Below are positions 13,971-16,303 of a stretch of DNA of 16,303 bases, piece by piece. The first letter of the stretch is position 1. The number at the start of each line of letters is the position of its first letter. The notes below the pieces were generated by a model that did not search any database, was not told the DNA's origin, and was given only the letters and a program-made list of their open reading frames with translations. The stretch is from Phycisphaerales bacterium (GTDB taxonomy: Bacteria; Planctomycetota; Phycisphaerae; Phycisphaerales; SM1A02): NCBI GenBank assembly GCA_022447165.1, contig JAKVBR010000017.1:1-16303 (forward strand). The letters are read 5' to 3'. The translations under genes and the position numbers were made by a program.

Positions 13971-14885
13971 ATGACGGACCTCTCAGTGAAACTTGGAACT
14001 GAAACGCTCCGAAATCCAATCATTCTCGCTGCTGGCACCTGTGGTGTCATGGGCGAAATCAAGGACGCAATTGACCTTGGACAGATTGGAGCGATTACAA
14101 CAAAGTCGATTACACATGAACCGAGGGTTGGCAATGAACCCCATAGAGTCGCTGATTTACCTGCTGGGATGCTGAATGCAATCGGACTCGCTAACGAAGG
14201 CATCGATTCTTTTATGGAGCATCAGGCGCCGAAGGCCGCAACACTCAACACGACTGTCATAGGTTCCGTAGCAGGCGAGTCAATCGAAGAATATGTCCAT
14301 GTCGCAGGCGCCATGTGTACAAGTGAATACATAAAACTGATTGAACTCAATGTTTCATGTCCGAACACAGATGATGGACTTGAGTTTGGCGCTTCTCCAC
14401 CACTGCTTCAAGAACTTGTCAGCGCAGTTGTAGAAGCGTGTGACAGACCAGTTATTGTAAAGTTGTCCGCTGCTCCTGGCGATATCTCAGAACATGCAAC
14501 AGCCGCCGTAAACGCGGGCGCTTCAGCCCTAACGCTTATCAACACAATTCCTGCACTTGCAATAGATGTACATACGGGGAAAGCAAGAATAACGAGAGGT
14601 ATCGGAGGTCTTAGCGGAGAGGGCATACACCCCATTGCCGTTCGCGTTGTGCATCAAATGTATCAACACATCTGCAAAGAACGAGACATTCCAATCATCG
14701 GGACAGGCGGCGTGACGCACTGGGAAGACGCAGCTGAGTTCATTTTGGCTGGCGCAAGTTGTGTTGGAATCGGAACTGCTTCTTACATAAACCCAAGCAT
14801 ATCATCACAGATTAGTGCTCAACTTGCCTCTTGGGTTCATAAGCAGAACAAACCGCTTAGTTCACTCGTGGGGTGCTTTTGCTAG
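13971..14885 (+). CDS. pyrD: Dihydroorotate dehydrogenase, class 1 (1B-like)
   Basis: Oxidises dihydroorotate to orotate with FMN, the fourth step of pyrimidine synthesis. The 304-aa length and lack of an N-terminal membrane helix mark the soluble class 1 type. Seen: NPIILAAGTCG (15-25), ITTKSIT with flavin-contact K45, GMLNAIGLANEG, NVSCPN with catalytic base C130 (class 2 enzymes have Ser), VIVKLSA (K164), TGKARITRGIGGLSG and the phosphate-binding IIGTGGV (242-248). Class 1B enzymes pair with the Fe-S/FAD subunit PyrK to use NAD; no pyrK is in the window, so the electron acceptor is unresolved. The ATG has no Shine-Dalgarno site and a -10-like hexamer just upstream. The last 29 nt overlap the end of murD on the other strand. 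Confidence 0.95.
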   Translation: MTDLSVKLGTETLRNPIILAAGTCGVMGEIKDAIDLGQIGAITTKSITHEPRVGNEPHRVADLPAGMLNAIGLANEGIDSFMEHQAPKAATLNTTVIGSVAGESIEEYVHVAGAMCTSEYIKLIELNVSCPNTDDGLEFGASPPLLQELVSAVVEACDRPVIVKLSAAPGDISEHATAAVNAGASALTLINTIPALAIDVHTGKARITRGIGGLSGEGIHPIAVRVVHQMYQHICKERDIPIIGTGGVTHWEDAAEFILAGASCVGIGTASYINPSISSQISAQLASWVHKQNKPLSSLVGCFC

Positions 14886-16104
14886 ATTGAACCTGTTTAA
14901 TGAACTGTGTACCACGCTCTTCATAATTTTTAAACTGATCCCAACTCGCGCAACCAGGACTAAGAAGTAATGTGTCTTCGGATTGCATTTCCATCATTGC
15001 TTTAGCAACTGCTTCATAAAGTGTCTTAAACACCTCGCAGTTTTCCCCTGACAATTCTGCAATTTGATGGCGAGTCTCGCCAATTGCGTACATGCACGCT
15101 ACTTTATTTGACTGCGAAGCAAGAAGTGTCAAGTCAACCTTCTTGTCATATCCTCCAACGATGAGATGCAAACGGTCAGGATGTTCAAACGCATCGACAG
15201 CGTTCTGCGTTGCCTCAGGAGTCGTTGACTTAGAATCATTCACTGCCCAAGCATTGACTTGTTGAAGCCGATGAGGCAACCCCTTGAACGATTGAATCCC
15301 CCGCATTGCGACGTCCTTGTCTACTCCAAAAGCAAGAGAGGCCATTAACGCATATCGCGCATTTGTTTCATTATGCCTACCAATGACATTCAAGGCCGAA
15401 ACTTGTTCGTCACCGCATTCTAAGATTGCTATATCTTCTGCAGTTTGGTGTTTAAAGATGACTTGTTTACATCGTTCATATTCATCAAGTGAACCATGCC
15501 AATCAATGTGATTTGGAGAGACGTTCGTTAACACGCTTACATGTGGCGACCATCCCCCGTTGTGTTGGTCAAGCCACCAAAGCATTGCACTACTTAACTC
15601 AAGTATGACTACATCATTACTATCAATATTGCATAACTCATTGAGCAAACTCCCACCGATGTTACCGCCAAGCCACGATGTAATTCCTGACTGCTCAAAT
15701 GCAGCGTGAATCATGGAAGCAGTTGTTGATTTGCCAGCACTCCCCGTCACGCCAATCACTTGTGATCTCGACAACTGCTCAACGAGTAAACAAATCTCCG
15801 TTGTCAGTGTTGCTCCTGATTGTTTCGCAATCTCTAAAAATGGATTTCGTTTAGACATTGGGACTGACGGATTAACCACAACACAATCAATGTCAATAAA
15901 ATCATGCTCAATATGACCTCCAAGTGAATACCTAAGGTTTGGATGTTGTCCGATTTCCTGAATGGATGCTTCAAGCGCTTTCTCATCCTGTAAGTCAGTA
16001 ACGCAAACTTGGGCGCCCTCCTGAATGAGCCACTTAGTTACACCAACACCACCACCAAACTCGCCCAATCCCATCACGACGACTTTTGCCGGAAACTCAA
16101 TCAC
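14857..16104 (-). CDS. murD: UDP-N-acetylmuramoylalanine--D-glutamate ligase
   Basis: Cytoplasmic Mur ligase (415 aa) adding D-Glu to UDP-MurNAc-L-Ala. The N-terminal Rossmann-like domain starts KVVVMGLGEFGGG and has VVNPSVP. The central ATPase domain has P-loop GVTGSAGKST (118-127; most MurD have T-N before GKS), ELSSAML and NHIDWHGSLDEYERCKQVIF, with K213 as the likely carbamylated lysine. The C-terminal domain has GLPHRLQ, NDSKSTTPEAT, LIVGGYDKK and LSPGCASWDQFKNYEERGTQ, which separates MurD from other Mur ligases. The start is GTG at 16104, overlapping the stop of the upstream membrane-protein gene (GTGA); an ATG at 16108 is out of frame and meets a stop after two codons. It is not in a dcw cluster here. 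Confidence 0.96.
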   Translation of the reverse strand: MIEFPAKVVVMGLGEFGGGVGVTKWLIQEGAQVCVTDLQDEKALEASIQEIGQHPNLRYSLGGHIEHDFIDIDCVVVNPSVPMSKRNPFLEIAKQSGATLTTEICLLVEQLSRSQVIGVTGSAGKSTTASMIHAAFEQSGITSWLGGNIGGSLLNELCNIDSNDVVILELSSAMLWWLDQHNGGWSPHVSVLTNVSPNHIDWHGSLDEYERCKQVIFKHQTAEDIAILECGDEQVSALNVIGRHNETNARYALMASLAFGVDKDVAMRGIQSFKGLPHRLQQVNAWAVNDSKSTTPEATQNAVDAFEHPDRLHLIVGGYDKKVDLTLLASQSNKVACMYAIGETRHQIAELSGENCEVFKTLYEAVAKAMMEMQSEDTLLLSPGCASWDQFKNYEERGTQFIKQVQSSKSTPRVN

Positions 16105-16303
16105 TGCATCCCCTCAAACATTGCGGTTTTCTTTCTCGCTCCACCAACCTTTCGTTGGTAAACCCACCACTCCAACAGGAGTACGATCAAAACCGAACCA
16201 AGTGCCCATGGCCATAGCGGAACAAACGATCTCCTTGAATTCTCACTGCTATCAACAACAGTTGTGCCAACTTGAACCGTTTCAACCGTTGGAATGTAAG
16301 ATT
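16101..16303 (-). CDS. C-terminal fragment of a membrane protein, possibly VWA/BatA type
   Basis: The last 67 codons of a gene entering from the right edge. The translation includes SYIPTVETVQVGTTVVDSSE, then a single transmembrane helix in FVPLWPWALGSVLIVLLEWW, followed by VYQRKVGGARKKTAMFEGMQ and the stop. The pattern LW-x-W-(hydrophobic)-LLEWW-x-Y-x-R-(basic) at the extreme C-terminus is common in planctomycete von Willebrand factor A / BatA-like membrane proteins and related glutamine amidotransferase-like proteins. With only the tail visible, the family call is weak, although the reading frame is clear: it is open to the edge, ends in a 4-nt overlap with murD, and has a typical helix plus positive-inside tail. 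Confidence 0.65.
   Translation of the reverse strand, partial: SYIPTVETVQVGTTVVDSSENSRRSFVPLWPWALGSVLIVLLLEWWVYQRKVGGARKKTAMFEGMQ

Noticed and set aside
15721..15753. Degenerate MurD P-loop (GSAGKS instead of GTNGKS) suggesting an inactive enzyme
   Set aside because: The Lys and Ser/Thr of the P-loop and all other MurD motifs are intact; the change looks like lineage variation.

Overview
The window looks like a chromosomal segment of a marine planctomycete, most likely class Phycisphaerae. The clues are two secreted proteins with C-termini typical of that group: a PAPGALALLGLAGL-RRRR PEP-CTERM-like tail, and a beta-helix protein ending in Cys-rich GxCC repeats plus a single dockerin-like calcium loop. 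A lipoprotein sulfatase and planctomycete-flavoured MurD and YggX-like proteins agree with this. Base composition is moderate and even. I see no mobile element, CRISPR array, rRNA or tRNA. This assignment rests on family recognition, not on a search.

Layout. (1) 1-1535, minus: a heme-copper oxidase subunit III carrying an inserted cytochrome c domain, followed by the 5' part of rarD, which runs off the left edge. (2) 1656-2714, plus: a fused methionine sulfoxide reductase MsrB-MsrA. (3) 2711-5911, minus: a tight four-gene set, sulfatase lipoprotein > TerB-like protein > DUF4145/HEPN-like coiled-coil protein > MgtC-family membrane protein, with gaps of 5 nt or less. (4) 6057-6713, plus, and 6783-8144, minus: the two exported proteins, converging on one bidirectional terminator. 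(5) 8431-9783, plus: murA. (6) 9730-13906, minus: a five-gene operon, TPR/YggX-like > DUF4190-type membrane protein > MlaF-like ATPase > MlaD-like MCE protein > SpoU RNA methyltransferase, with gaps of 0-6 nt. (7) 13971-14885, plus: pyrD (class 1). (8) 14857-16303, minus: murD, preceded with a 4-nt overlap by the 3' end of a membrane protein gene.

How it fits together. murA and murD are peptidoglycan precursor enzymes, the Mla-type ATPase/MCE pair suggests lipid traffic across the envelope, and pyrD is pyrimidine synthesis. CoxC, MsrBA and the YggX-like protein belong to respiration and oxidative or iron stress. No complete known defence system is visible. The least explained parts are the sulfatase/TerB/HEPN/MgtC operon, the cytochrome c inserted into oxidase subunit III, and the TPR-YggX fusion lacking the usual cysteine. 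Three convergent gene pairs overlap at their 3' ends with no visible terminator, and five genes inside transcription units appear to start with TTG.
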